Shown here piece by piece: positions 49,305 through 58,084 of a stretch of 64,000 nt of DNA. Below the pieces are notes generated by a model. The model saw only the letters and a list, made by a program, of their open reading frames with translations. It ran no database searches and was not told the origin of the DNA. How positions within the stretch are numbered: position 1 is the stretch's first letter; each line of letters opens with the position of its first letter. A program made the translations under genes and the position numbers. Source of the DNA: Catenulispora acidiphila DSM 44928 (lineage in GTDB: Bacteria > Actinomycetota > Actinomycetes > Streptomycetales > Catenulisporaceae); the NCBI RefSeq assembly GCF_000024025.1, contig NC_013131.1, positions 6,076,001 through 6,140,000 of the forward strand, in the 5' to 3' direction.

Positions 49305-51245
49305 CTACAGCAGCGGCCGCAGCGCCTCGCGGACGCGCCGCTCGACCACGGCGAGCGCCAGGTTCGCGTCCTCGCGGGCGAACGGCGAGCCCTCGCGGTC
49401 CACGAGCGGGCCGCGCGCGCCGGAGCCGGCGGCGACGCCGAGTTCGCGCAGCGAGGTGCGGGCGCCGTCGGCGGCCGGGAGTCCGCCGGCGGCGGCGCGG
49501 TCCAGGACGGCGCGGCGATGGCGCCAGCGCCAGGGGTCCGCGGCGGCGCTCGCGGCGGAGCGCGGGGCGGCGAACAGCAGGCGCGGGACGGTCGCGGCGG
49601 CGTGCCAGCCCTCGACGAGCGCTGCCGGGACGCCCAGGCCCGGCAGGCGGTCCACGCCGCGGTAGGCGGCGGCGACCGGCTCCAGGACCAGGCCGTGGAT
49701 CTCGATCAAGGCCAAGCCCGGGGCGGCGGAGGCGGACAGGTAGACGGTCACCACGGTCTCGGCCGGGTCGGCCAGGATGCGGAAGCGGCGGAAGACGCGG
49801 GGCGCGGCGGCGTTGCGGGGCGAGGGCAGCAGGCGCAGGGAGGCATCCGTGGTCTGGCCGACGGCCAGGACCGGGCCGGTGGCGACCACGAAGTCGTCCC
49901 ACGCCACCTTGTCGAGCAGACCCTCCGGGCCCAGGCCGGGGACGCCCGCGGCCAGCGCGTCGGTCACGCGCTCGATGAGGTCCTCGACGTCCAGGCGGAT
50001 CGGGCCGGTCTCCAGAAGCCAGCGGCGGCGCAGGACCTGGCGGCCGGCGCCGGCGAAGGGGCGTGCGGGGTCGGCGAGGACCTGGCGGTCGGAGGCGACG
50101 CGCGCGGCGAGTTCGGCCAGGGCGCGGCGGGCCCAGACGGTCTCGGTGGTGATCCAGCGGTGTGTGCCGAAGCGGTCCCGGCGCAGCTTGTCCACCAGCA
50201 CATGCCGGGCTGCGAGGCGTTCGGCCAGGACGATGAGCCACGCCGTGAGCACGCCGGCCAGCGGGACGAACAGCCACGCCATCCACGGCGAGCCGGGTCC
50301 GGCGTCGTGGAAGCGGTCGGGGACGCCGAGGCCGAAGGGGTGCGCCAGTCCGGCGGCGGCGGCGATCGCACCGGCGCCCGCGACGCCCCACACGAGCGCC
50401 ACGAAGCGCGCCAGCGGGGCGAAGGACGCCGACGGCTGCTGCCCGTGCGCGGGGCTGGTCGGGGGCGGTCGCAGGCCGTCTCGGGGTCCTGCGACGGCCC
50501 AGTCGTCGGCGCCGCCGGAGTTCGCGCCCTGAGCGCCGCGGCCGGAACCGGAGCCGGTCACCAGCAGCCAGAGTCCGGCGCCCCACACCAGCCACGCCGC
50601 CACAGTCCACACCGACACCAGGAGCGCGACGACGGTCAGCGCCACGAGGGCGACGTCGCGGTGGAGCCGCCGGGTCCGGGCGGCGAGCGCGTGCCGGAGC
50701 ACCAGGACCTCGTCGACGCCGGTGGTCGGCGCCGGGGCGCGGCCTTCGTCGAAGACGAACTCCTTCAGGGCACGGCGGGTGAAGGCGGCGTCGAGGTGGG
50801 TCGCGGCGCACAGGTAGCGGGTCGCTTCGTCACCGGGAGCCGGGTCGGACCAGGTGGGGGTCACTGCCGGGCGGGGCCGTGGGGCGGCGCTGGGGACGGG
50901 CGCTTTCGCTGCGGATGAGGAGGAAGAGGCAGAGGCTGAGGCGGAGGGAGAGGCAGCGGTGGAGGCGGCAGCGGCGTAGTGGCTGACGCTCGGCGCGGGG
51001 TCGGCTTCGGGCGGCTGGCGAGTCTCGGCGGACTTGGCGCGTCCCGCTCCCCCGCCGAACAACACCTCACCGAGGATGTCGGAGGCGCGGCGTAACCGTC
51101 CGGCCTCGCCGGAGCGCGTTTCGGTCTCGCCGGGATCGGGCTCGCCGGACTGTTCCTCGCCGCCTTGAGCCCGGGCGGCCTGGAGATCGGCGTCCTCGTC
51201 CCCCGCAGACCCAGCATCGTCCGCCGCCCGGCCTGCCGCCTTCAA
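49305..51245 (-). CDS. Large membrane protein of unknown function
   Basis: A 646-residue protein. Residues 1-~130 are acidic and Ser/Ala-rich (probably disordered). A conserved-looking block TWSDPAPGDEATRYLCAATH at ~131-150 follows, then two or three hydrophobic segments near 200-235 and 290-350 (VALVALTVVALLVSVWTVAAW; WLFVPLAGVLTAWLIVLAE). A ~280-residue C-terminal soluble region (YLSASAAPGLALIEIHGLVLEP) ends the chain. No family is recognised. TTG 51243-51245 has GGGGAG 8 bp upstream; GTG 50864 would remove the acidic part. It is divergent from the GDPD gene. Confidence 0.65.
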   Translation of the reverse strand: MKAAGRAADDAGSAGDEDADLQAARAQGGEEQSGEPDPGETETRSGEAGRLRRASDILGEVLFGGGAGRAKSAETRQPPEADPAPSVSHYAAAASTAASPSASASASSSSSAAKAPVPSAAPRPRPAVTPTWSDPAPGDEATRYLCAATHLDAAFTRRALKEFVFDEGRAPAPTTGVDEVLVLRHALAARTRRLHRDVALVALTVVALLVSVWTVAAWLVWGAGLWLLVTGSGSGRGAQGANSGGADDWAVAGPRDGLRPPPTSPAHGQQPSASFAPLARFVALVWGVAGAGAIAAAAGLAHPFGLGVPDRFHDAGPGSPWMAWLFVPLAGVLTAWLIVLAERLAARHVLVDKLRRDRFGTHRWITTETVWARRALAELAARVASDRQVLADPARPFAGAGRQVLRRRWLLETGPIRLDVEDLIERVTDALAAGVPGLGPEGLLDKVAWDDFVVATGPVLAVGQTTDASLRLLPSPRNAAAPRVFRRFRILADPAETVVTVYLSASAAPGLALIEIHGLVLEPVAAAYRGVDRLPGLGVPAALVEGWHAAATVPRLLFAAPRSAASAAADPWRWRHRRAVLDRAAAGGLPAADGARTSLRELGVAAGSGARGPLVDREGSPFAREDANLALAVVERRVREALRPLL

Positions 51246-51409
51246 CCCGCACTCCCCACGCTCGCTCGCCCCATCGCGTCCTCAGCAAACCATGAACCGC
51301 GCTCCCCCAGGGCTGCGATCGCATCAGCGTATGGACTGCGGAGCGGGCGCGCACCCCGCCACGCCTAGTTTGATGAAGTTGTGACCCGGAGCTTGGGATA
51401 CTTGCGCCC

Positions 51410-52204
51410 ATGTCCGCCAGCACCGCCCGCCACGCGTTCCTCGACCATCCCGGACCCATCCCGTTCGCCCACCGGGGCGGCGCGGACGGCCCGGCCGGGG
51501 AGAACACGCTGTCCGCGTTCAAGATCGCCGCCGACACCGGCTACCGGTATCTGGAGACGGACGTGCACGCCACCTCCGACGGCGTCCTGCTCGCCTTCCA
51601 CGACCGGCGGCTGCAACGCGTCACCGACGCCAAGGGGCGCATCAAGACGCTCACCGCCGCCGAGGCCGCCATCGCCCGCATCGGCGACGACCCGATCCCG
51701 ACGATGGCCGAACTGCTGGAGGCCTTCCCCGACGCGCGCTTCAACATCGACGTCAAGGAGCCGAACGCGATCGAGCCGCTGACCGCGCTGCTGCGGCGCA
51801 CCGACGCGGTCGAGCGGGTCTGCATCAGCTCCTTCTCCGACACCCGGCTGAACGCGATGCGCGCGGCGTTCGGACCCGAGCTGTGCACCAGCGCCGGTCC
51901 GCGCGAGGCGTTCCGCATCTGGCGTGCCTCGCGCAGACTGAAGCTCGGCGAGACGCCGGATCCGGCCGCGCTGCCCCACGTCGCGGCGGCGTGTCTCCAG
52001 GTCCCGCCGGCTCTGGGACGCATCGTCGTGGTCGACGACCGGCTGCTCGCCGCCGCCCACGCCGCCGGACTGCCGGTGCACGTGTGGACCGTCAACGAGG
52101 CCTCTGACATGGAACGGTTGCTGGACCTGGGCGCGGACGGCATCATGACCGACCGGCTGGACACGCTCAAAACCGTGCTGACGAAACGGGGGACCTGGTC
52201 CTGA
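51410..52204 (+). CDS. Glycerophosphodiester phosphodiesterase
   Basis: A 264-residue TIM-barrel enzyme that hydrolyses glycerophosphodiesters. Catalytic and metal residues lie in FAHRGGADGPAGENT (residues ~19-33), YLETDVHATSDGVLLAFHD (~48-66) and FNIDVKEP; WTVNEASDMERLLDLGADGIMTD closes the barrel. No signal peptide is seen, so it acts in the cytoplasm. GATACT at 51397-51402 lies 7 bp before the ATG, and no ribosome-binding site is visible, so the mRNA may be leaderless. The transporter start overlaps the stop by one base. Confidence 0.92.
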   Translation: MSASTARHAFLDHPGPIPFAHRGGADGPAGENTLSAFKIAADTGYRYLETDVHATSDGVLLAFHDRRLQRVTDAKGRIKTLTAAEAAIARIGDDPIPTMAELLEAFPDARFNIDVKEPNAIEPLTALLRRTDAVERVCISSFSDTRLNAMRAAFGPELCTSAGPREAFRIWRASRRLKLGETPDPAALPHVAAACLQVPPALGRIVVVDDRLLAAAHAAGLPVHVWTVNEASDMERLLDLGADGIMTDRLDTLKTVLTKRGTWS

Positions 52205-53922
52205 TGCCGATCGACGACACCGCCGCCGCGTTCACCGCCGACGGCGCCGACTCCGGCACCGGCGCGGCCGCCGCACTCGCCGGGTTGGGGGCGCACCCCG
52301 CGCAGCCGCCGACAGGGATCGGCATACCCTTCGCCGATCCGGCAGCGCATGGTTCGCAAGGTATCGCCGCGCAGCCGCTGAGCATCGCCGATCCAGCCGG
52401 CACCGCGACACCGTTCGCCGGGCAGGCGTCCTTCACGCGCTCTCCGTCCGCCGAAGAGACCGCCGACTTCGGCACACCGCTCGCCGACCCTGCCGCACTC
52501 GCCTCATCGCCCGCCGCCGGACCCGACGCGCCCGACATCCCCACCCCCACCACTGACCCGGCCCAGCTCTCCCGCCGCACCGGCTGGTACCGCTACGCCT
52601 GGGGCGCCCACGCCTTCCCCACCACCGTCACCGCGGTCTTCCTCGGTCCCTACCTCACCGACATCGCGCGCAACGCCGCCGGCGGGACCGACCACTACCT
52701 GCACCTGGCGGGCCTGAGCATCCGGGCCGAGTCCTTCTACCCCTTCGCCGTCACCGCCGCCGCGCTCGTGCAGGCCGCGGTGCTGCCGTTGGTCGGCGCG
52801 GTCGCCGACCGCAGCGGGCGCACGCGCGGGCTGCTGACCGCGGCGATGACCCTCGGTGTCGTGGCGACGCTGCTCTTCTACACCGTCACCGGCGGCGCGT
52901 ACCTGTGGGGCGGCGCGCTGTTCCTGACCGCCTCGCTGAGCTACTCCACCGCCAACGTGCTGGCCAACGGCTATCTGCCGACGCTGGCCGCGCCGGACGA
53001 GCGCGACGCGATCAGCTCCAAGGGCTGGGCTGTCGGCTATCTCGGCGGCGCCGTGCTGCTCACCGTCAACCTGGTCGTCTACACGGCGCACAGCTCTCTG
53101 GGACTAAGCGAGGCGCACGCCGCCCGGGTCGCGCTGGCCTCGGCGGGTCTGTGGTGGCTGGTGTTCGGCACGGCCGGCGTGCGCAGGCTGACCGCGGGGA
53201 CCTCCCGGCTGCCGGAGTCCGAGCTGTCGAAGTCTGGGCTGCCTAAGTCTGAGCTGTCGAAGTCCGAGCGTCCGGAGTCCGGGACCGGCTACCGCCGACT
53301 CGGCCGAACTCTGGCCGCGCTGTCGCGCAACCGCAACGCTTTGCTGTTCCTACTCGCCTACATGGCCTACAACGAGGGCGTGCAAACGGTCATCTCTTTC
53401 GCCTCGACCTACGGCACCAAACAGCTGGATCTGGGCCAGTCGGTGATGGCCAGCGCGATCCTGGTGGTGCAGTTCGTGGCGTTCGGCGGCTCGCTGTGGA
53501 TGGGGCGGCTGGCCGCGCGGCACGGCACGCGGCGGACCATCAGCGGCTCGCTGGTGGCGTGGATCGTGCTGCTGGCGGCGGCGTTCGCGATGACCAAGCA
53601 CGCCGCCTGGCAGTTCTACCTGCTGGGCTGCGCGATCGGCCTGGTGCTGGGCGGGACGCAGGCGCTGTCGCGCTCGCTGTTCGCGCAGATCATCCCGGCC
53701 GGGCAGGAGAGCGAGTATTTCGGGCTCTACGAGGTCAGCCAGAACGGCGTGGCCTGGATCGGCTCGCTCACCGTGGCGCTGGCGATCCAGTTCACCGGCT
53801 CCTACCGGCTGGCGATCGTCTCACTGGTGGTGTTCTTCGTCCTGGGGTTGGCGCTGCTGGCGCGCACCGATCTGCGCGCCGCGATCCGGGCCGCGGGCAA
53901 TCCCGTGCCCGAGCGCTTGTAA
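52204..53922 (+). CDS. UMF1/Atg22-family MFS transporter with long N-terminal extension
   Basis: A 572-residue membrane protein. Residues 1-~120 are low-complexity (Ala/Pro/Asp). The transporter core then opens with TGWYRYAWGAHAFPTTVTAVFLGPYLTDI and continues for about 12 segments. TANVLANGYLPTLAAPDERDAIS and GTQALSRSLFAQIIPAGQESEYFGLYE are marks of the Atg22-like family (PF11700). A central loop carries a short SELSKSGLPKSELSKS repeat. Translational coupling with the phosphodiesterase (TGATG, 52202-52206) suggests a shared role such as lipid-breakdown-product transport (inference). Confidence 0.85.
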   Translation: MPIDDTAAAFTADGADSGTGAAAALAGLGAHPAQPPTGIGIPFADPAAHGSQGIAAQPLSIADPAGTATPFAGQASFTRSPSAEETADFGTPLADPAALASSPAAGPDAPDIPTPTTDPAQLSRRTGWYRYAWGAHAFPTTVTAVFLGPYLTDIARNAAGGTDHYLHLAGLSIRAESFYPFAVTAAALVQAAVLPLVGAVADRSGRTRGLLTAAMTLGVVATLLFYTVTGGAYLWGGALFLTASLSYSTANVLANGYLPTLAAPDERDAISSKGWAVGYLGGAVLLTVNLVVYTAHSSLGLSEAHAARVALASAGLWWLVFGTAGVRRLTAGTSRLPESELSKSGLPKSELSKSERPESGTGYRRLGRTLAALSRNRNALLFLLAYMAYNEGVQTVISFASTYGTKQLDLGQSVMASAILVVQFVAFGGSLWMGRLAARHGTRRTISGSLVAWIVLLAAAFAMTKHAAWQFYLLGCAIGLVLGGTQALSRSLFAQIIPAGQESEYFGLYEVSQNGVAWIGSLTVALAIQFTGSYRLAIVSLVVFFVLGLALLARTDLRAAIRAAGNPVPERL

Positions 53923-54065
53923 CCCTGTGTGACGAATCCCACTTCGCTCTCCTCCTATGAGCTGACTAAAGACGTTTGCCCGTTTTTGCCCGGTGGAACC
54001 CATCCGTGGGAGGCTCTGGCTGCACACACGCCCGCGGGCGACCGCCACGCCAACCGGTCCGGCCC

Positions 54066-54093
54066 GGAACAAAACGTGCGCCGCGACGCGTTG
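54066..54093 (+). promoter_or_regulatory. SigR-type promoter of rbpA
   Basis: GGAAC (54066-54070) and GTTG (54090-54093) are separated by 19 bp, matching the GGAA(T/C)-N18-19-GTT consensus of SigR/SigH oxidative-stress sigma factors. rbpA is a known SigR-dependent gene in Streptomyces coelicolor (established). The spacing gives a short leader before ATG 54126. Confidence 0.65.
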
Positions 54094-54125
54094 TGAGCGG
54101 GTGAGACGATCTGGAGGGAACACCA

Positions 54126-54635
54126 ATGAGCGAGCGGGCACTGCGCGGGACGCGCCTCGGCGCGACCAGCTATGAAAGCGACGCGGGGATCGACTTCGCC
54201 CCGCGCCAGGACATCGAGTACGTGTGCCCGAACGAGCACCGCTTCGTGATGCCGTTCTCCGTGGAGGCCGACGTGCCGTCGACGTGGGAGTGCAAGGTCT
54301 GCGGGGCCACCGCCCTGCTGGTCGACGGCGCCCCGCCGGAGGAGAAGGCGGGCAAGCCGGCCCGCACCCACTGGGACATGCTGCTGGAGCGGCGCACCAT
54401 GGCCGACCTGGAGGAGGTCCTGGCCGAGCGGCTGGCCGTCCTGCGCGACGGCGGCATCTCTCGCAGCGACGTCGTCCGCCCCGCCCCGGCCCGCACCATG
54501 GCCGGGCGCGCCAAGAAGTCGGCCGCCGCCGCCAAGGCGTCCTCGGTGAAGGCTCCGGCCGCCCCGGCGGGCAAGCCGAAGACGACCGCGGCCCGCTCCG
54601 GCGCGCGCAAGGCCGCGGCGCACTCGTCCGACTGA
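54126..54635 (+). CDS. rbpA: RNA polymerase-binding protein RbpA
   Basis: A 169-residue actinobacterial transcription factor that binds the principal sigma factor and RNA polymerase and stabilises open complexes. MSERALRGTRLGATSYESDAG is the conserved N-terminal tail. The core has the cysteine pattern EYVCPNEHRF...WECKVCGATA. THWDMLLERRTMADLEEVLAERL is the sigma-interaction domain. Residues ~120-169 form a Lys/Ala-rich tail longer than in mycobacteria. GGAGGGAACACC precedes the ATG. A SigR-type promoter lies upstream and a strong terminator downstream. Confidence 0.97.
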   Translation: MSERALRGTRLGATSYESDAGIDFAPRQDIEYVCPNEHRFVMPFSVEADVPSTWECKVCGATALLVDGAPPEEKAGKPARTHWDMLLERRTMADLEEVLAERLAVLRDGGISRSDVVRPAPARTMAGRAKKSAAAAKASSVKAPAAPAGKPKTTAARSGARKAAAHSSD

Positions 54636-54763
54636 GGCACACGTCCGACTGAGTCCGGCGGGAACTACGGCCGACGCGATGATGATCCGCGCACAGAACC
54701 CATCGATACGACTACAGTAGGAAGAGCGCAGCCACCCCGTTGCCGGGAGGCGCGCCCACAATC

Positions 54764-54808
54764 CCCGAGCCGCACTGCATCCCCCCGACAGTGCGGCTCG
54801 GGCCTTTT
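54764..54808. terminator. Perfect 14-bp hairpin after rbpA
   Basis: Arms 54764-54777 and 54789-54802 pair perfectly, followed by CCTTTTC. It lies between the convergent rbpA and ppm1-like genes. Confidence 0.88.
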
Positions 54809-54854
54809 CACGTTCAGGTGTCCACCGGTCCTGACATCGAGGCCGGCAGCCGTT

Positions 54855-55595
54855 TCAGCGGCGGCCCAGCAAGCGCTTCATCCGGTACTGCATCCCCCAC
54901 ACGGTGGTCCGCCACAGCGCTTCGGCGACGATGTTCGTGCTCATCTTCGACGCCCCGAGTTCGCGTTCGACGAAGGTGATCGGGACCTCGACGACCTTCA
55001 GTCCGGCGCGCACCGTCCGCCATGCCAGGTCCACCTGAAAGGTGTAGCCGGCACTGGCGACCGTGGAAAGCTCTATACGCTCCAGCGTCTCGCGACGGAA
55101 GAGCCGGTAGCCGCCGGTGGCGTCCGCGAGCTTCATGCCGGTGACCAGCCGGACCCAGGTGTTGCCGCCCTTGGACAGGATCTCGCGGTGCTTGGGCCAG
55201 CCGACCGTCTTGCCGCCGCGCACATAGCGCGAGCCCAGGACCAGATCCGCGTTCTGCTCCACCAACGCCTTGAGCAGCGCCGGGAAGTCCTCGGGGCGGT
55301 GCGAGCCGTCGGCGTCCATCTCGCAGATGACGTCGTATTCGTGCTCGATCCCCCAGGCGAACCCGGCCAGGTAGGCCTTGCCCAGTCCCTCCTTGCCGGC
55401 CCGGTGCAGAACCTTGACCCGCTCATCGGAGTCGGCGAGTTCGTCCGCGAGCTTGCCCGTGCCGTCCGGGGAGTTGTCGTCGGCCACGAGTACGTGCACG
55501 TCCGGGTTCGCGGCGTGGACGCGCGCGACGATCGTCGGCAGGTTCTCCGCCTCGTTGTAGGTCGGGATGATCACCAGGACGCGCGGGTTCGTCAC
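54855..55595 (-). CDS. ppm1: Polyprenol monophosphomannose synthase (GT2)
   Basis: A 246-residue GT2 enzyme that transfers mannose from GDP-mannose to polyprenyl phosphate, the donor for actinobacterial O-mannosylation. RVLVIIPTYNEAENL opens the fold. ADDNSPDGT and CEMDADGSHRPED (the DAD metal site) follow, then LGSRYVRGG and the acceptor region LFRRETLE. There is no C-terminal membrane anchor; in mycobacteria this catalytic domain is fused to Lnt, whereas here lnt is the separate upstream gene. GTG 55595 overlaps the lnt stop by 4 bp, so the two proteins are probably made together. Confidence 0.93.
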   Translation of the reverse strand: MTNPRVLVIIPTYNEAENLPTIVARVHAANPDVHVLVADDNSPDGTGKLADELADSDERVKVLHRAGKEGLGKAYLAGFAWGIEHEYDVICEMDADGSHRPEDFPALLKALVEQNADLVLGSRYVRGGKTVGWPKHREILSKGGNTWVRLVTGMKLADATGGYRLFRRETLERIELSTVASAGYTFQVDLAWRTVRAGLKVVEVPITFVERELGASKMSTNIVAEALWRTTVWGMQYRMKRLLGRR

Positions 55596-57301
55596 CGGGC
55601 TCGGCCTTTCGCAGCGGTCTGGAGGTCGGCGTCGTCAGCGGGCCCGCTCGGAGCCCGGTCGCCGTCCGGGGCACCCGGCAGGGTATCTGCCGGAGTTCTG
55701 AATGCCGGAATCAAGGCCCGAGTACGCCGGAGTGTCGTGGCGGCGCCGCCCAGACCGATCGCGGCCAGCAGCCCGAGCAGTGCGAGCACGTACTCCGGCC
55801 AGGCGCCGACCCGGTCGGCCAGGGTGATCGCGGTGTTGCGGCGCACCTGCGTGTCCAGGTAGCGCGCCTGGTACTCGCCGGTCTGCGCGAGGATCTTGCC
55901 GTGCGGGTCGATGACCGCCGACACCCCCGAGGTCGCGGCCTCCATGGTCCAGCGGCCGTGCTCGACGGCGCGGAAGCGGGCGATCGCCAGCTGCTGGTAG
56001 GTCTGGCCGGTGCCCATGTAGGAGGCGTTGTTGCTGGGGACCAGCAGGACCTGGCCGCCGCCCTTGACCGCGTTGCGGACCACGTCGTCGTAGGCGACCT
56101 CGAAGCAGATGACGGCGGCGACGGTGACCCCGCCGAGGGTCAGCACGCCCTTGCCGTGGCCGGGGACGAAGTCGCGCGGGATCATGTTGAAGCGCTTGAT
56201 CATCTTGGTCAGGATGTCGCGGAAGGGCAGGTACTCGCCGAACGGCACCAGGTGGGTCTTGTCGTAGGTGGCGCCCATCCCGCCGTCCGCGCCCGGCGTC
56301 CAGACGATCAGCCGGTTCAGCACGTTGGTCCCCGCGGCGTTGGCGTTGATGACCGCGCCGACCAGCACCGGCACGCCCACGTCGTCGACCGCCTGCTGGA
56401 TCTGGTCCGCGACGCCGGGATCGGAGTAGGGGTCCATGTCCGAGCCGTTCTCCGGCCAGACCACCAGGTCGGGCTTGACCGCCTTGCCCGAGCGGATGTC
56501 GGCGGCCAGGACCTCGGTCTCCTTGACATGGTTGTCCAGGACCGCGGCCTCCTGCTCGTCGCGGCCGAAGCCGACGCGCGGCACGTTGCCCTGGATCAGC
56601 GCGATGCGCACCGGCGTGCCGGAATCCGGGTTCTGCAACGGCACGGCGAAGCCGAGGGCGGGGACCACCAGCGCCCCGGCGACGAGCGCGGCGACCCATC
56701 TGAGCCCGTCGCGCCGGTCGCGCCGCAGCACCACCACCGCGCGCCACAGCAGCGCGCCGGACAGCGCCACCGCGAAGGTCACCAGCGGCGCGCCGCCGAC
56801 GGCCGCGAGCGGCGTGAACGGCGAGTCCGGCTGGGAGAACGCCAGCCGTCCCCAGGAGAAGCCGCCGAAGGGCCAGCGCGAGCGGCCGTACTCCTCGGTG
56901 ACCCACAGGCACGCCTGCCACAGCGGCGCGAAGCGCGTCAGCGACACCCGCGCCATGCCCCACCCGAACGGGATGAAGTACAGCGACTCGACGAGGCCGA
57001 CCGCTTCCTGGGCGCCGGGCCCGAAGACGCGCAGCCACTGGAACATGACCCAGCAGAAGCCGGTCCCGAACCAGAAGCCGATGAGCATCCCGCGCCGTCC
57101 GGTCCGGCCGGAGACCATGGCCGAGAACGCCGCGACCGCGATCGGGGCGACCGGCCACCAGCCGACGGGGGCGAACGCCAGGTTCAGCGCCGCCCCGGCC
57201 AGCAGCGCCAGCGCCGCCAGCCGCACCGCCTCGGCGCTCGGCCGGCCGGGCCGCCGGAACCACCGCCGCCGGCGGGTACCGGCCTCATCCACGTTCGCCA
57301 C
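55592..57301 (-). CDS. lnt: Apolipoprotein N-acyltransferase
   Basis: A 569-residue membrane enzyme that N-acylates the lipidated cysteine of lipoproteins. About six N-terminal hydrophobic segments (LALLAGAALNLAFAPVGWWPV) precede an extracytoplasmic nitrilase domain with VVWPENGSD (catalytic Glu), YDKTHLVPFGEYLP (Lys and Glu) and AVICFEVAYDD (nucleophile Cys). One more membrane segment lies near the end. GTG 57301 was chosen; a GTG at 57349 would add 16 Arg-rich residues and cannot be excluded. It is the first gene of the lnt-ppm1 pair. Confidence 0.9.
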   Translation of the reverse strand: MANVDEAGTRRRRWFRRPGRPSAEAVRLAALALLAGAALNLAFAPVGWWPVAPIAVAAFSAMVSGRTGRRGMLIGFWFGTGFCWVMFQWLRVFGPGAQEAVGLVESLYFIPFGWGMARVSLTRFAPLWQACLWVTEEYGRSRWPFGGFSWGRLAFSQPDSPFTPLAAVGGAPLVTFAVALSGALLWRAVVVLRRDRRDGLRWVAALVAGALVVPALGFAVPLQNPDSGTPVRIALIQGNVPRVGFGRDEQEAAVLDNHVKETEVLAADIRSGKAVKPDLVVWPENGSDMDPYSDPGVADQIQQAVDDVGVPVLVGAVINANAAGTNVLNRLIVWTPGADGGMGATYDKTHLVPFGEYLPFRDILTKMIKRFNMIPRDFVPGHGKGVLTLGGVTVAAVICFEVAYDDVVRNAVKGGGQVLLVPSNNASYMGTGQTYQQLAIARFRAVEHGRWTMEAATSGVSAVIDPHGKILAQTGEYQARYLDTQVRRNTAITLADRVGAWPEYVLALLGLLAAIGLGGAATTLRRTRALIPAFRTPADTLPGAPDGDRAPSGPADDADLQTAAKGRAR

Positions 57302-58084
57302 CTGCGGGACCCACCCTAGAAAAGATCTGCGGACACACGTTGACCGCACCCTATACGAGCAGGGTCTGAATCCCAGGGTCTCAAGATTGGGGCGCTCGGG
57401 AAACAGTCTTCACCTGGCGGAAAGCCGGAAGACACCTTCGGCGGTGAGCATGAGGACGGTCGAGAACAGCTTCACCAGCGGGAACGCCTGCGGCGCAAGC
57501 TGGGGGACGCGCTCGCGGTACGCGCTGACGTGCGCGGGTGCCCCGGTCGCACGCGAAAACCCGGCGGCACCCTTCGGACCGGCTGCGGACCCGTTGGTTG
57601 CGAGTCCCGCACGCCGTTGTCTACTGGATCCGCCGGGTTCCCGGTGAAGACCCACCATCTTTCGCCGCATCCGCCGCCATGCCCCCGTCCAGACGCTCCG
57701 GCGCCGGATCGCACCGCGGCGAGACAGGACCACCGTGCGACGCGTGCGGCCGGTGGACGTGGTCACCGACGCTACCCGGACTGCAGGGACTCCTGTCAAC
57801 CAGTGATCCGACCAGTCGTGGCCTGCGCGAACGCGACAAAGGCGCAGGTCAGGATGGCGTCCCGGAAAGCGGGCGACGCGGACGACGATCACTCGGAAGG
57901 GCGCGGGGGATATTTGTGACCGAACCGTGCTCAAGCGCGGGGCGGGCGGCGGCGGGCGGCCGGCGGCGGCGCCTCAACACCTCAACATCGCGTGCCGTGC
58001 TCAGCGGCATCGCACGGGCACTTCACCCGCGCCGCGCCGACGTTTTCCGGCGCTCCGCCCGCCTCGCGCCCTGTCCTCTCGCGC
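57302..58084. other. Intergenic region upstream of lnt
   Basis: About 780 bp that should contain the lnt promoter. The only candidate gene is a short minus-strand frame at 57410-57658, listed separately. Open frames on the + strand are Pro/Arg-rich and look spurious. From 57930 to 57975 the sequence is an almost pure GC run (GGCGGCGG). Confidence 0.45.
57410..57658 (-). CDS. Possible small membrane protein upstream of lnt
   Basis: An 82-residue frame from an ATG at 57658. The last ~45 residues (HVSAYRERVPQLAPQAFPLV and KLFSTVLMLTAEGVFRLSAR) have coding-like third-position GC and could form one amphipathic or transmembrane helix. The first half has weaker codon bias and no clear ribosome-binding site. 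No family is recognised. It would be co-directional with lnt. Confidence 0.25.
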   Translation of the reverse strand: MVGLHREPGGSSRQRRAGLATNGSAAGPKGAAGFSRATGAPAHVSAYRERVPQLAPQAFPLVKLFSTVLMLTAEGVFRLSAR

